64,000 bases of DNA from Rhizobium subbaraonis (GTDB lineage: Bacteria; Pseudomonadota; Alphaproteobacteria; Rhizobiales; Rhizobiaceae), in contig NZ_OBQD01000003.1 in the NCBI RefSeq assembly GCF_900220975.1, forward strand, positions 372,001 to 436,000. Reading direction: 5' to 3'. Below the pieces are notes generated by a model, which saw only the letters and a program-made list of their open reading frames with translations, made no database searches and had not been told where the DNA came from. The position numbers and the translations under genes are program-made. This document shows positions 29,274 through 38,823 of this stretch, piece after piece. Positions within the stretch are counted from its first letter, which is position 1, and every line of letters starts with the position of its first letter.

Positions 29274-30869
29274 ATGGCACCTCGCGTTCTCGTATCCGAC
29301 GAACTGTCGGAAACCGCCGTCCAGATCTTCCGCGACCGCGGCGTCGAAGTCGATTTCCAGCCGCAGCTCGGCAAGGACAAGGAAAAGCTCGCCGAGATCA
29401 TCGGCAATTATGACGGCCTCGCCATCCGCTCCGCCACCAAGGCGACGGAAAAGCTGATTGCGGCTGCAACCAACCTGAAGGTGATCGGCCGCGCCGGCAT
29501 CGGTGTCGATAACGTCGACATCCCGGCTGCCTCCCGCCGTGGCATCATCGTCATGAACACGCCGTTCGGCAACTCGATCACCACCGCCGAGCACGCGATC
29601 GCGCTGATGTTCGCCGTCGCCCGCCAGCTTCCCGCCGCCGACAGCTCTACCCAGGCTGGCAAGTGGGAGAAGTCGAAGTTCATGGGCGTCGAGATCACCG
29701 GCAAGACGCTCGGCGTCATCGGCGCCGGCAATATCGGCGGCATCGTCTGCAAGAAGGCGATCGGGCTGGGCATGCATGTTCTCGCCTACGATCCCTTCCT
29801 GTCGAAGGAGCGCGCCGAGGAGATGGGCGTGACCAAGGTCGAGCTCGACGAGCTCCTGGCCCAGGCCGACTTCATCACCCTGCACGTGCCAATGACCGAC
29901 AAGACGCGCGGCATCCTCAATGCCGAGGCGCTCGCCAAGACCAAGAAGGGCGTGCGCATCATCAACTGCGCCCGTGGCGGCCTGGTCGACGAGAAGGCGC
30001 TGGCCGAGGCCCTGAAGTCGGGCCACGTCGCCGGCGCCGGCTTCGACGTGTTCGAGGTCGAGCCCGCCACCGAAAGCCCGCTGTTCGGCCTGCCGAACGT
30101 CGTCTGCACGCCGCATCTCGGCGCGTCCACGACGGAAGCGCAGGAGAACGTGGCCCTGCAGGTGGCCGAGCAGATGTCGGACTACCTCGTCAAGGGTGCC
30201 GTCTCCAACGCCATCAACATGCCTTCGATCACCGCAGAGGAAGCACCGATCCTGAAGCCGTTCATCCGGCTGGCCGACGTTCTCGGCGCCTTCGTCGGCC
30301 AGGTTACCGAAAGCGCGATCAAGGAAATCGAGATCCTCTACGACGGTCAGACCGCGTCGATGAACACCAAGGCGCTGACGAGTGCCGTTCTCGCCGGCCT
30401 GATCCGTCCGCAGGTGGCCGACGTCAACATGGTCTCCGCACCGATCATGATCAAGGAAAAGGGCATCATCCTCTCCGAGGTCAAGCGCGACAAGTCGGGC
30501 GTGTTCGACGGTTACATCAAGCTGACGGTCAAGACCGCCAACCAGACCCGCTCGGTCGCCGGCACGGTGTTCTCCGACGGCAAGCCGCGCTTCATCCAGA
30601 TCAAGGGCATCAACCTCGACGCCGACGTCGGCAGCCACATGGTCTACCTGACCAACACCGACGTTCCCGGCATGATCGGCTTCATCGGAACGACGCTGGG
30701 TGCGGCGAACGTCAACATCGCCAACTTCCAGCTCGGCCGTGAAAAGGAAGGCGGCGACGCGATCGCGCTGCTTTATGTCGACGGCCCCGTATCCGAGGAC
30801 GTGCTCGACAAGCTTCGCGCCAATCCGGCGATCCGCCAGGCCAAGCCGCTGGTCTTCAACGTCGACTGA
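29274..30869 (+). CDS. serA: D-3-phosphoglycerate dehydrogenase SerA
   Basis: First step of serine synthesis (3-phosphoglycerate oxidation). ATG 29274 follows AAGGAGG. The 531-residue protein has the NAD fold GKTLGVIGAGNIGGIVCKKA, catalytic Arg in INCARGGLVDEKAL, Glu and His in the FEVEPA...CTPHLGAST segment, an intervening domain and a C-terminal ACT domain (SHMVYLTNTDVPGMIGFIG). Length matches the long SerA type, in which the ACT domain gives serine feedback in some species. Followed by a terminator at 30899-30929. Confidence 0.96.
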   Translation: MAPRVLVSDELSETAVQIFRDRGVEVDFQPQLGKDKEKLAEIIGNYDGLAIRSATKATEKLIAAATNLKVIGRAGIGVDNVDIPAASRRGIIVMNTPFGNSITTAEHAIALMFAVARQLPAADSSTQAGKWEKSKFMGVEITGKTLGVIGAGNIGGIVCKKAIGLGMHVLAYDPFLSKERAEEMGVTKVELDELLAQADFITLHVPMTDKTRGILNAEALAKTKKGVRIINCARGGLVDEKALAEALKSGHVAGAGFDVFEVEPATESPLFGLPNVVCTPHLGASTTEAQENVALQVAEQMSDYLVKGAVSNAINMPSITAEEAPILKPFIRLADVLGAFVGQVTESAIKEIEILYDGQTASMNTKALTSAVLAGLIRPQVADVNMVSAPIMIKEKGIILSEVKRDKSGVFDGYIKLTVKTANQTRSVAGTVFSDGKPRFIQIKGINLDADVGSHMVYLTNTDVPGMIGFIGTTLGAANVNIANFQLGREKEGGDAIALLYVDGPVSEDVLDKLRANPAIRQAKPLVFNVD

Positions 30870-30898
30870 TCTCGTCTCCTCCCAAGACGATAACAGGG

Positions 30899-30930
30899 GC
30901 CCGCGCCGGAGCGATCCGGGGCGGGCTTTC
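30899..30930 (+). terminator. Terminator after serA
   Basis: GCCCGCGCCGG (30899-30909) and CCGGGGCGGGC (30916-30926) pair over 10 of 11 positions, then TTT. Confidence 0.75.
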
Positions 30931-31046
30931 TGCATGAGGGGGACGGGGTGATCGTGGCAGGGCCGGTCGAGATGCGGTCACATAATCTGGCGAATGGCGG
31001 AACCGGAGAAGGGGCATTCGCCAGTAGTCGACAGATGTTGTCGCTG

Positions 31047-31466
31047 TCAAACGGCGTCCGCACCGACCGCCTTCAGCGCGGCACGCGCGACTTCGAAATC
31101 CTGGTCGCCGGTGCCGGAACCGACGCCGATGGCGCCGGCGAGCTTGCCGCCGAAGCGGATCGGCAGGCCGCCGGGAAGGTGGGTGACGCCGCCCTGCGAA
31201 GCGATGCCGGCGGCGACGCCGAATTCCGCCGGCATGGCGCCCGTGGCGTTGTTGATCGAGGCGGCGGTGCGCGCCTTCGAGCGAGCGGTGTGCATGCTGA
31301 GATACTTGGCGCCGTCCATGCGGATGCTGGCGATCGTCTCCCCGCTCGCATCGACGATGAAGACGCACTGCGGCACGCCGATCTGTTCGGCATGCGCCAC
31401 GGCTGCGCCAAGCATGTCCAGGGCGCCCTTGTGGCTAAGCGTGATGGTTTCTCTATAGCTGGTCAT
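31047..31466 (-). CDS. GlcG/HbpS-like protein (DUF336)
   Basis: A 139-residue member of the GlcG/HbpS family: LSHKGALDMLGAAVAHAEQIG, CVFIVDASGETIASIRMDGAK, HTARSKARTAASINNATG, and LPGGLPIRFGGKLAGAIGVGSGTGDQD, the conserved glycine-rich C-terminus. HbpS binds heme in Streptomyces; most members are uncharacterised. ATG 31466 is the family-type start; the longer upstream frame is not coding-like. It is followed on the same strand (upstream side) by a 155-bp gap with a G12 tract. Confidence 0.8.
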   Translation of the reverse strand: MTSYRETITLSHKGALDMLGAAVAHAEQIGVPQCVFIVDASGETIASIRMDGAKYLSMHTARSKARTAASINNATGAMPAEFGVAAGIASQGGVTHLPGGLPIRFGGKLAGAIGVGSGTGDQDFEVARAALKAVGADAV

Positions 31467-31569
31467 GGCAGTCTCCTGTTCTGTGGTGGCCAGAATAACG
31501 TGCAGGTCTGCAAAGCGGCACGCTGCAGAACGCACAATGACCTTTGCCGGGCTGGAACAAATGGCCGGC

Positions 31570-31581
31570 GGGGGGGGGGGG
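31570..31581. repeat. G12 homopolymer
   Basis: Twelve consecutive Gs on the + strand, between the GlcG-like gene (start 31466) and the end of the EamA transporter gene (31622), upstream of the GlcG-like gene on its strand. Confidence 0.95.
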
Positions 31582-31621
31582 ACGGACCAGCCCCTTTTTC
31601 CCGTCTTGTCAGCCTCGGCTC

Positions 31622-32515
31622 TCACCCCTGCTTGGGCCGGCCGATCTCGGCAATGGCGATGCCGCCGAGCACCAGCAGCAGTGCGACGAAGTGGAAAAGG
31701 TGGAAGTCTTCGCCGATCAGGACAACGGAGAGAAGCGTGCCGAAGACGGGTATCGCATTGATGAAGAGGCCAGCGCGGTTCGGCCCGATCATCTCCACGC
31801 CGCGAACATAGAGCACCTGCGACATCAGCGAGGGGAAAATCCCGGCATAGAGCACGATCATCCAGCCGAGCCCGTCCGGCGCGATGGCGTGGCCCGAGCC
31901 GATCTCCCACCACAGCAGCGGCAGCGAGCTTAGCAGGGCGCCGAAGGCGGGGGCTGCGATGAAGCTTTGCCAGTGCAGCGTCGGCTTCCAGCGCAGCGAC
32001 ACCGTATAACCGGCATAGACGAGACAGGCGAAAAGCATGAGCACGTCGCCGAAATTGAATTCCAGCTGCATCAGCGTCGCGAAGTTGCCATGCGCGGCGG
32101 TGACCAGCACGCCGATGAGAGTGACCGAAAATCCGATGATCTGTGCTGGCGACGCCGGGATGCGGAAGAGCAGGAAGTTCATCACGAAGATGAGCATCGG
32201 GATGCCCGCCTGGACAATGACGGCGTTGATGGCACTGGTATAGTTAAGCGCCGAGTAAAGCAGGGCATTGAAGAGCGTGAAGCCGAAGGCGCCGTAGAGA
32301 AAGAGCTGGAGCCAGTGCTGCTTGATCTTCGGCCAGTCGCGCCTGATTTGCGGGGTCATGAACGCAAGAATGACGCAAAGGGCGACTACCCAGCGTAGCG
32401 TCGTCAGCATCATCGGGCTGACGTGGCCGACGGCGATCTTGCCGGCAACGGAATTCGCGCCCCAGAAGAGCGACGTGATGCTGAGATAGGCGTAAGCTTT
32501 TCGGTTCAGATGCAT
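31622..32515 (-). CDS. EamA/DMT family transporter
   Basis: A 297-residue drug/metabolite-transporter superfamily protein with about ten membrane helices in two EamA halves: AYLSITSLFWGANSVAGKIA, TTLRWVVALCVILAFM, FLYGAFGFTLFNALLYSALNYT, IIGFSVTLIGVLVTA, IPVFGTLLSVVLIGEDFHLFHFVALLLVLGGIAIAE. ATG 32515 (HLNRKAYAYL) begins at the first helix; the in-frame upstream extension of 26 residues is not membrane-like. Diverges from purA. Substrate unknown. Confidence 0.85.
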   Translation of the reverse strand: MHLNRKAYAYLSITSLFWGANSVAGKIAVGHVSPMMLTTLRWVVALCVILAFMTPQIRRDWPKIKQHWLQLFLYGAFGFTLFNALLYSALNYTSAINAVIVQAGIPMLIFVMNFLLFRIPASPAQIIGFSVTLIGVLVTAAHGNFATLMQLEFNFGDVLMLFACLVYAGYTVSLRWKPTLHWQSFIAAPAFGALLSSLPLLWWEIGSGHAIAPDGLGWMIVLYAGIFPSLMSQVLYVRGVEMIGPNRAGLFINAIPVFGTLLSVVLIGEDFHLFHFVALLLVLGGIAIAEIGRPKQG

Positions 32516-32704
32516 CTTGCGGGAAGCGTTGAGGACAGGCGGAGCTTGAGGCAAGCGCAGGAATAGGCCGAAATCGCCGTGAACGCCATGCAAAAAGCAG
32601 GTTGCGGCGGTACAACAGGGTCGCTTTCGCCAAAACTACACAGTATAGATGCGCGGGTTTTCACAGTGCGCGCCATGCCGTGCGCAAGAAGCAGGAAATA
32701 AGAA

Positions 32705-34000
32705 ATGACGAACGTCGTGGTGGTCGGATCGCAATGGGGTGACGAGGGCAAGGGCAAGATTGTCGATTGGCTTTCGGAGCGGGCGGATGTCATCGTCCGC
32801 TATCAGGGCGGCCACAACGCGGGTCATACCCTTGTCATCGACGGCACGAGCTACAAGCTCGCCTTGCTGCCCTCCGGCCTCGTCCGCGGCAAGCTCAGCG
32901 TCATCGGCAACGGCGTGGTAGTCGATCCTCATCACTTCGTCGCCGAACTCGAGAAGCTGCGCGGGCAGGGTGTAAACATCACGCCGGAGATCCTGCGCAT
33001 CGCCGACAATGCACCGCTCATTCTTTCCCTCCACCGCGATCTGGACGGTTTCCGTGAAGATGCCGCCTCCAGCAGCGGTACGAAGATTGGCACGACACGG
33101 CGTGGCATCGGCCCGGCCTATGAGGACAAAGCCGGACGCCGCGCCATTCGCGCCATCGATCTGGCCGACAAGGAAGCGCTGCCGGGGAAGATCGACCGGC
33201 TGCTGACCCACCACAATGCGCTGCGCCGCGGCCTCGGCTTGCCGGAAATTTCCGTTGAATCGATCGAGGCCGAACTCAACGAAGTTGCCGACCAGGTGCT
33301 GCCCTATGTCGATCAGGTATGGCGTATCCTCGACGATCAGCGCAAGGCGGGTGCCCGCATCCTGTTTGAAGGCGCGCAGGGCGCACTCCTCGACAACGAC
33401 CACGGCACCTATCCTTTCGTGACGTCCTCCAACACGGTCGCCGGGCAGGCTGCCGCAGGTTCCGGCCTCGGGCCCACGGCGATCGGCTATGTCCTCGGCA
33501 TTACCAAGGCTTATACGACCCGTGTCGGCGAAGGGCCGTTCCCGTGCGAGCTGAAGGACGAGATTGGCAAGCATCTTGCGACCGTCGGCCGCGAAGTCGG
33601 CGTCAACACCGGCCGCCCGCGTCGCTGCGGCTGGTTTGATTCGGTTCTGGTTCGCCAGACCGTGAAGACCTCGGGCATCACTGGCATAGCACTCACCAAG
33701 CTCGACGTTCTTGATGGGCTCGACGAACTGAAGATCTGCGTCGCCTATAAGCTCGACGGCAAGGAAATCGACTATCTCCCGGCCAGCCAGGCCGCGCAAG
33801 CCCGGGTTGAGCCGATCTACATTACGCTGGAAGGCTGGAAGGAATCGACGGTGGGCGCCCGCAAGTGGGCCGACCTGCCGGCGCAGGCCATCAAGTATGT
33901 CCGCCAGGTCGAAGAGCTGATCGGCGCGCCGGTCGCTCTGCTGTCGACGAGCCCCGAGCGTGACGATACGATACTTGTGACCGATCCCTTCGAGGACTAA
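32705..34000 (+). CDS. purA: Adenylosuccinate synthetase PurA
   Basis: GTP-dependent ligation of IMP and aspartate in AMP synthesis. The 431-residue protein shows [21 protein letters not shown] (P-loop with catalytic Asp), GGHNAGHT (catalytic His), [50 protein letters not shown] and [11 protein letters not shown]. Length is normal. Confidence 0.97.
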   Translation: MTNVVVVGSQWGDEGKGKIVDWLSERADVIVRYQGGHNAGHTLVIDGTSYKLALLPSGLVRGKLSVIGNGVVVDPHHFVAELEKLRGQGVNITPEILRIADNAPLILSLHRDLDGFREDAASSSGTKIGTTRRGIGPAYEDKAGRRAIRAIDLADKEALPGKIDRLLTHHNALRRGLGLPEISVESIEAELNEVADQVLPYVDQVWRILDDQRKAGARILFEGAQGALLDNDHGTYPFVTSSNTVAGQAAAGSGLGPTAIGYVLGITKAYTTRVGEGPFPCELKDEIGKHLATVGREVGVNTGRPRRCGWFDSVLVRQTVKTSGITGIALTKLDVLDGLDELKICVAYKLDGKEIDYLPASQAAQARVEPIYITLEGWKESTVGARKWADLPAQAIKYVRQVEELIGAPVALLSTSPERDDTILVTDPFED

Positions 34001-34070
34001 GATTTGATTTGACACTTCTTCCGGACCGGATTCGCGACCATATAAGGCCGGAGATCACGAGAAAGTTCTT

Positions 34071-36497
34071 ATGGCGGATTTTGTAGCAGTCATTCGTAGG
34101 GCCGTTGATGGCCTCACGGACAATTCTCCGGACATGCGCGTCAAGGTCTATGACAAGGCTCGCGGCGCGGTGCGCAGGCAGCTGGAGGCCATGAATCCCC
34201 GTCCGTCGGACGAACTTGTGCAGCGCCAGCTGGACAAGCTCGAAGCCGCGATCTCGGAGGTCGAGAGCGAGCACGCAATCGCCCTGCCAGCGGAGGATCT
34301 GGCCGTCGAAGACGATGCGTCGGCGTTCCAGGAGCCTGCTCCGTATGCGCCGCCCGAGCCCGAGCCCGAGGCTCCGCAGGCTGCCGCCGCTTCCTCGGAG
34401 GAGCCTGCGCCTGCTGCGACTTATGACGAAACCGTCGAAGCCGCTCCCGCGGAGTTTCCGGCACCTACGCCGGCCGAGACTGGGCCTGCCGAGACTGGCC
34501 CTGCCGAGAGTGGCCCCACTGAAACCGGCCCTGCAGAAGAAGTTAATGCCGTTCATCCGGCAGCGGAACCCGAGTTTGCGCGCGAGGCGCCGCCTGCCGC
34601 CGTCGAATATGACGAGCCGGTGGAATATGTTCCGCCGACCTCGGCGACCGTCGAGCCAGAACCCGAGCAGGAGCGCTGGCAGGCGGAGACTTCATACGAG
34701 CCGGTGCATGAGGCCCCTCCTGCACAACAGGCCGAGCCCGTCGAGGCGCCGCATCAGACTTTCGTCGAGACATCGGCCCATCCTGATGTCGCGGAGGCGC
34801 CGTCCGAGGTGCCGGCCTACATCGGTCTCGAACCCGTTCAGGATCCGGCCTACGATCATACCGCGTTCGTCGAGCAGGCGGGCGCTCCTGCCTACCAAGA
34901 ACCGGCATACGAAGAACCTGCTTACCGGGAAGAGCACGCCGTCGCGCCGGTCAACCGGGCGGAACCGCCGGCAGTCGAGGCGTCCTTCGAAATGCCTGCT
35001 GCTGCGGCACCGGGGAACTGGACGGCGGAGCGGTCCGATTCGGGCTTTACGCTTCACGAGTTCCCCTCGCAAACGCCGCCTTCCGAAAATGCTTGGGAAG
35101 AGAGCCCGCGCAGCGAGCCGGCGCCTGCTCCCACCGCAGGCGAGGCCAGCGGCGAGTTCGCCAACGACTGGAACTGGCCGGAAGAGACGAAGACCCCGGA
35201 TCAGGCGAAAAAGCCTGCCGAAAACGCCTGGGGCGATCTCGAGGACCTTATCGGGTATCAGCCGAAGGGGGGCGCGGCAGAGCCGGAGAAGCCTGCTGCC
35301 GTCGAGGACACGTTTGACGCTTCAGGCGTTACCGAGGCTGCCGTGCGCAACGGCCAGCGACCTTACCGGGCAGAACCTCGCAAACGCGGCGTCAGCCTTG
35401 CCAAGATCGGTGCGCTGGCCGCGGTTCTCGCTGTCGTCGGCGGCGCTGGCGCTGCCTACTGGCTGAACCGGGACGCGGTGGACCAGATGGTTGCCGATCT
35501 CACCGCACCTGCCGCCACTGACGATGCACCGGCAAACGGCGCGACGGATGGTTCCGGTACGCCGACGGCAGGCGCGAACGGTGCAGGCCAGCCGGGCGAC
35601 ACCGAAGTTGCCTCTGCGGAGCCGACCAGCAGCAAGTTTACGCAGCGACTGCTGCCGGACGGAACGGAATCCGACGAGGGCCCGGCGCCTGTCGTAGGCC
35701 AGGCCTCCTCTGAGGAGGGCAAGTCCGTGGCCGAGCAGTCGACCGAAGTGGCCTCGGCCGAGCCCGGCGCCGCAACGCCGGCGACGGACGGTACCAATGC
35801 GGCCGACGACGCTTCCGCGCCTGCTGCTTCTGGAACGGAACCGGCTCCGACGCCTTCGCAGGATGCGGCGCAGACCGCTCCGGCTTCGGCCGGCGGACCG
35901 ACCGCCAACCCGACGGCGGAACAGGCGCCGCTCGGCGTGACGCAGAAGATGTTCCTCTATGAGGAAAGGCTCGGCCAGTCCGCTCCGACGGCGATCGACG
36001 GAACGGTGGTGTGGTCTCAGGCGGAAGAATCACCCGGTGGCGATGCCAAGGCCGAGCCGGTGATCCGTGCGCAGATCAACGCACCTTCCAACGGCCTGAC
36101 GGCGCAGGTGACGATCCGCCGCAATGCCGACAAGTCGTTGCCGGCAAGCCATTTGGTGGAGATCGTCTTCGCGCTGCCGCCGAACTTCGAGGGCGGCAGC
36201 ATCGACAGCGTCCAGCGCGTGGCGATGAAGCGCACCGAGCAGGATCGCGGCGACCCGCTGATCGCGGTTCCCGCCAAGATCACGGAAGACTTCCACATGA
36301 TCGCGCTGAACGATTTTCCGGATGCGATCAGCCGCAACAACGAGCTTTTGAAAAGCCGCGACTGGATCGACATTCCGATCACCTATCGCAACGGCCGTCG
36401 CGCGCTGATCACGCTGGAGAAGGGCGCGTCGGGTGCGGAGGTGTTCAACACCGTCATGAACGCCTGGAACGCGCTGGGCCCGGCAGACAGCCAGTAG
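34071..36497 (+). CDS. Acidic Pro/Ala/Glu-rich single-pass membrane protein
   Basis: An 808-residue protein of unknown function. Residues 1-75 are a compact helical region (VAVIRRAVDGLTDNSPDMRVKVYDKARGAVRRQLE); 80-420 are low-complexity Pro/Glu/Ala sequence with short repeats such as AETGPAETGPAESGP and AYQEPAYEEPAYREE; a membrane segment lies near 440-465 (AKIGALAAVLAVVGGAGAAYWL) after a basic RAEPRKRG stop; 470-615 is Ala/Thr/Ser-rich; 620-808 is a globular domain (MFLYEERLGQ...TVVWSQAEES). The layout suggests a cytoplasmic acidic spacer and a periplasmic folded domain. Clusters with purA and rpoH. A bidirectional terminator follows. Confidence 0.8.
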   Translation: MADFVAVIRRAVDGLTDNSPDMRVKVYDKARGAVRRQLEAMNPRPSDELVQRQLDKLEAAISEVESEHAIALPAEDLAVEDDASAFQEPAPYAPPEPEPEAPQAAAASSEEPAPAATYDETVEAAPAEFPAPTPAETGPAETGPAESGPTETGPAEEVNAVHPAAEPEFAREAPPAAVEYDEPVEYVPPTSATVEPEPEQERWQAETSYEPVHEAPPAQQAEPVEAPHQTFVETSAHPDVAEAPSEVPAYIGLEPVQDPAYDHTAFVEQAGAPAYQEPAYEEPAYREEHAVAPVNRAEPPAVEASFEMPAAAAPGNWTAERSDSGFTLHEFPSQTPPSENAWEESPRSEPAPAPTAGEASGEFANDWNWPEETKTPDQAKKPAENAWGDLEDLIGYQPKGGAAEPEKPAAVEDTFDASGVTEAAVRNGQRPYRAEPRKRGVSLAKIGALAAVLAVVGGAGAAYWLNRDAVDQMVADLTAPAATDDAPANGATDGSGTPTAGANGAGQPGDTEVASAEPTSSKFTQRLLPDGTESDEGPAPVVGQASSEEGKSVAEQSTEVASAEPGAATPATDGTNAADDASAPAASGTEPAPTPSQDAAQTAPASAGGPTANPTAEQAPLGVTQKMFLYEERLGQSAPTAIDGTVVWSQAEESPGGDAKAEPVIRAQINAPSNGLTAQVTIRRNADKSLPASHLVEIVFALPPNFEGGSIDSVQRVAMKRTEQDRGDPLIAVPAKITEDFHMIALNDFPDAISRNNELLKSRDWIDIPITYRNGRRALITLEKGASGAEVFNTVMNAWNALGPADSQ

Positions 36498-36519
36498 CGC
36501 CCGTCGGGCAGACAAGAAA

Positions 36520-36553
36520 AACCCCGCATGGCAAGCGCCGTGCGGGGTTCTCT
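36520..36553. terminator. Bidirectional terminator between the 808-aa gene and rpoH
   Basis: AACCCCGCA (36520-36528) pairs with TGCGGGGTT (36541-36549). On the minus strand a T-run follows the stem, so it serves rpoH as well as the convergent gene. Confidence 0.8.
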
Positions 36554-36589
36554 TTTGCGTTAGTGTCGGCTTGCGGATGTCGAGGGGGC

Positions 36590-37489
36590 TTAAGCCTGTT
36601 CGATCACGCGCACGGCCTGTTCGGCAGCGAACTTCTGTACCGCTTCCTGAACCTTCTCGAAGGCGCGGACCTCGATCTGGCGCACGCGTTCGCGGCTGAT
36701 GTCGAACTCGGTCGATAGCTCTTCCAGCGTCACCGGGTCCTCGGAAAGGCGGCGGGCCTCGAAGATGCGGCGTTCGCGGTCGTTCAGGACGCTCATCGCA
36801 CGCGCCAGCATGGCGCGGCGGGTTTCCAGTTCGTCCTGTTCGATCAACGTCTCTTCCTGGCTGTCGCGATCGTCGACCAGCCAATCCTGCCACTGGCCGG
36901 AATCGCCCTCGCTCGCCTTGATCGGCGCGTTCAGCGAAGCGTCGCCCGACAGGCGGCGGTTCATCGAGACGACTTCTTCCTCGGACACCTGCAGCTTGGT
37001 GGCAATCTCGGTGACCTGATCGGGGCGCAGATCGCCGTCGTCGATCGCCTGGATCTTGCCCTTCATGCGACGCAGGTTGAAGAACAGCCGCTTCTGGTTG
37101 GCGGTGGTGCCCATCTTCACGAGCGACCAGGAGCGCAGGATATATTCCTGGATCGCCGCCTTGATCCACCACATGGCATAGGTGGCGAGGCGGAAGCCGC
37201 GCTCGGGATCGAACTTCTTGACCGCCTGCATGAGGCCGACGTTGCCCTCGGAAATGACTTCGCCGATCGGCAGGCCGTAGCCGCGATAGCCCATGGCGAT
37301 CTTCGCGACGAGGCGCAGGTGGCTCGTCACAAGCTGATGGGCAGCGTTGCGGTCGTCATGTTCCTGGTAACGCTTGGCCAGCATGTATTCCTGCTGCGGC
37401 TCAAGCATCGGAAATTTACGGATTTCGTCGAGATAGCGGTTGAGACCGCCTTCGCCGGCCGTGATGGACGGCAATGTATTTCGGGCCAT
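36590..37489 (-). CDS. rpoH: RNA polymerase sigma factor RpoH (sigma-32)
   Basis: Heat-shock sigma factor. From ATG 37489 the 299-residue protein has region 2 (NAAHQLVTSHLRLVAKIAMGYRGYGLPIGEVISEGNVGLMQAVKKFDP, FRLATYAMWWIKAAIQEYILRSWSLVKMGTT), the RpoH-type QKRLFFNLRR box, and region 4 (LNDRERRIFEARRLSEDPVTLEELSTEFDISRERVRQIEVRAFEKVQ). The start is chosen to match MARNTLPS, typical of rhizobial RpoH1. Rhizobia often carry a second rpoH elsewhere; only one is in this window. Confidence 0.96.
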   Translation of the reverse strand: MARNTLPSITAGEGGLNRYLDEIRKFPMLEPQQEYMLAKRYQEHDDRNAAHQLVTSHLRLVAKIAMGYRGYGLPIGEVISEGNVGLMQAVKKFDPERGFRLATYAMWWIKAAIQEYILRSWSLVKMGTTANQKRLFFNLRRMKGKIQAIDDGDLRPDQVTEIATKLQVSEEEVVSMNRRLSGDASLNAPIKASEGDSGQWQDWLVDDRDSQEETLIEQDELETRRAMLARAMSVLNDRERRIFEARRLSEDPVTLEELSTEFDISRERVRQIEVRAFEKVQEAVQKFAAEQAVRVIEQA

Positions 37490-37757
37490 CGAGCACCCCT
37501 TCCTTGAAGCGGCTTCCTTGTCAGGCAAGCCTTGATCGGAGCCCTATCCCGCAATGGTTCTCCGTTTGCGGATCAGGCTCCGGGGCGAGACATGTCGACC
37601 CCGCCACGATGATAGATAGGTATGGCGAAACAATGGTTCAAGCGCCGGTGCTTTCACGGGACCGTGAAAACCGGAGGGAGGAGGGCAGCCTTGCGCGACA
37701 CGGCAATATGTCGTGCCGAAAGCCAGCGTTTTCAAGGGGAACCAGGCTTTGCGGCGG

Positions 37758-38786
37758 TCAGCCGATCGCCCGAAGGGCATCCAGAAGAGACTCCAGATCG
37801 GCCGGGGCGGGCGCCTCGAAATGCATGACCTCGCCGGTCGTCGGATGTTCGAACTGCAGCATGTAGGCGTGCAGTGCCTGCCGGTGGAAGCCGTTGACCA
37901 CGGCGCGCGCCTGATCGGGCAGGAGGTTGGCCTTGGTGCGGAAGGCGGCGCCATACTCCGGATCGCCGAGCAGCGGGTGGCCGATATGGGCCATGTGGAC
38001 GCGGATCTGGTGGGTGCGCCCGGTCTCCAGCTGGCATTCCACCAGCGAGGCGAGGCAGGTGGCGTCCGGTTTCTCGCCGTAGCGCTCGATGACCTCGTAA
38101 TGGGTGATGGCTTCGCGGGCGTCGTCGCTCTCTTCCCGCTTGACTGCGCGCTTCGTGCGGTCGCCGGACCGGCCGAGCGGGGCGTCGATCGTGCCGCGCA
38201 ACTGGCGCGGCCGGCCCCAAACGACGGCCTGATAGGCGCGCTCCAGCGGCCCGTTGCGGCCGTGGTCGGCGAACTGGGCGGACAGATGCCTGTGTGCGGC
38301 GTCATTCTTCGCGGCGACCATGACGCCACTCGTTTCCTTGTCGAGCCGGTGGACGATACCGGGCCGGCGGACGCCGCCGATGCCGGAAAGGCTGGTGCCG
38401 CAGTGGTGGATCAGCGCATTGACCAGGGTGCCGGTCCAGTTGCCCGCGCCCGGATGCACGACGAGGCCGGCGGGCTTGACCAGCACGATCAGGTCGTCGT
38501 CCTCAAAAAGAACCTCCAGGGGAATGTCCTCGCCCTGCGGTTCGGGATCTTCCGGTTCTGGCAGTTCGATCGCGATCGTATCGCCCGGATGTATCTTGCG
38601 CTTCGGCTCGTTCACGGCGGCGCCGTTGACGAGCACGGCGCCCTGTTCGATCAGCGCCTTGATGCGGCTCCGCGAATATTCGCCACCAAGGGTCGCTGCA
38701 AGCCACGCGTCAATGCGGCCTGCGGCATCCTCGTCCGCTGTCAGGACTTTCCTTGTGTCGTCGGCTTGTTTAAAGGGGGCGCTCAT
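37758..38786 (-). CDS. rluD: Pseudouridine synthase RluD family
   Basis: Modifies uridines in helix 69 of 23S rRNA in the E. coli prototype (RluD). The 342-residue protein has an N-terminal S4 RNA-binding domain (GRIDAWLAATLGGEYSRSRIKALIEQGAVLVNG) and the catalytic domain with VHRLDKETSGVMVAAKND, whose Asp is the nucleophile, and RTHQIRVHMAHIGHPLLGD. Diverges from the small membrane-protein gene at 38824 with only 37 bp between starts. Confidence 0.92.
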   Translation of the reverse strand: MSAPFKQADDTRKVLTADEDAAGRIDAWLAATLGGEYSRSRIKALIEQGAVLVNGAAVNEPKRKIHPGDTIAIELPEPEDPEPQGEDIPLEVLFEDDDLIVLVKPAGLVVHPGAGNWTGTLVNALIHHCGTSLSGIGGVRRPGIVHRLDKETSGVMVAAKNDAAHRHLSAQFADHGRNGPLERAYQAVVWGRPRQLRGTIDAPLGRSGDRTKRAVKREESDDAREAITHYEVIERYGEKPDATCLASLVECQLETGRTHQIRVHMAHIGHPLLGDPEYGAAFRTKANLLPDQARAVVNGFHRQALHAYMLQFEHPTTGEVMHFEAPAPADLESLLDALRAIG

Positions 38787-38823
38787 TCAAAGATTGTCCT
38801 GACTGTCGGAGACGCTACCGCCT

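Noticed and set aside
29259-30935. A 558-codon open frame antisense to serA.
   Set aside because: Shadow of a GC-rich conserved gene; no motif and no plausible promoter.
36030-37172. A 380-codon frame overlapping the 808-aa gene and rpoH.
   Set aside because: Out of frame with rpoH and antisense to the other gene; the terminator at 36520-36549 lies inside it.
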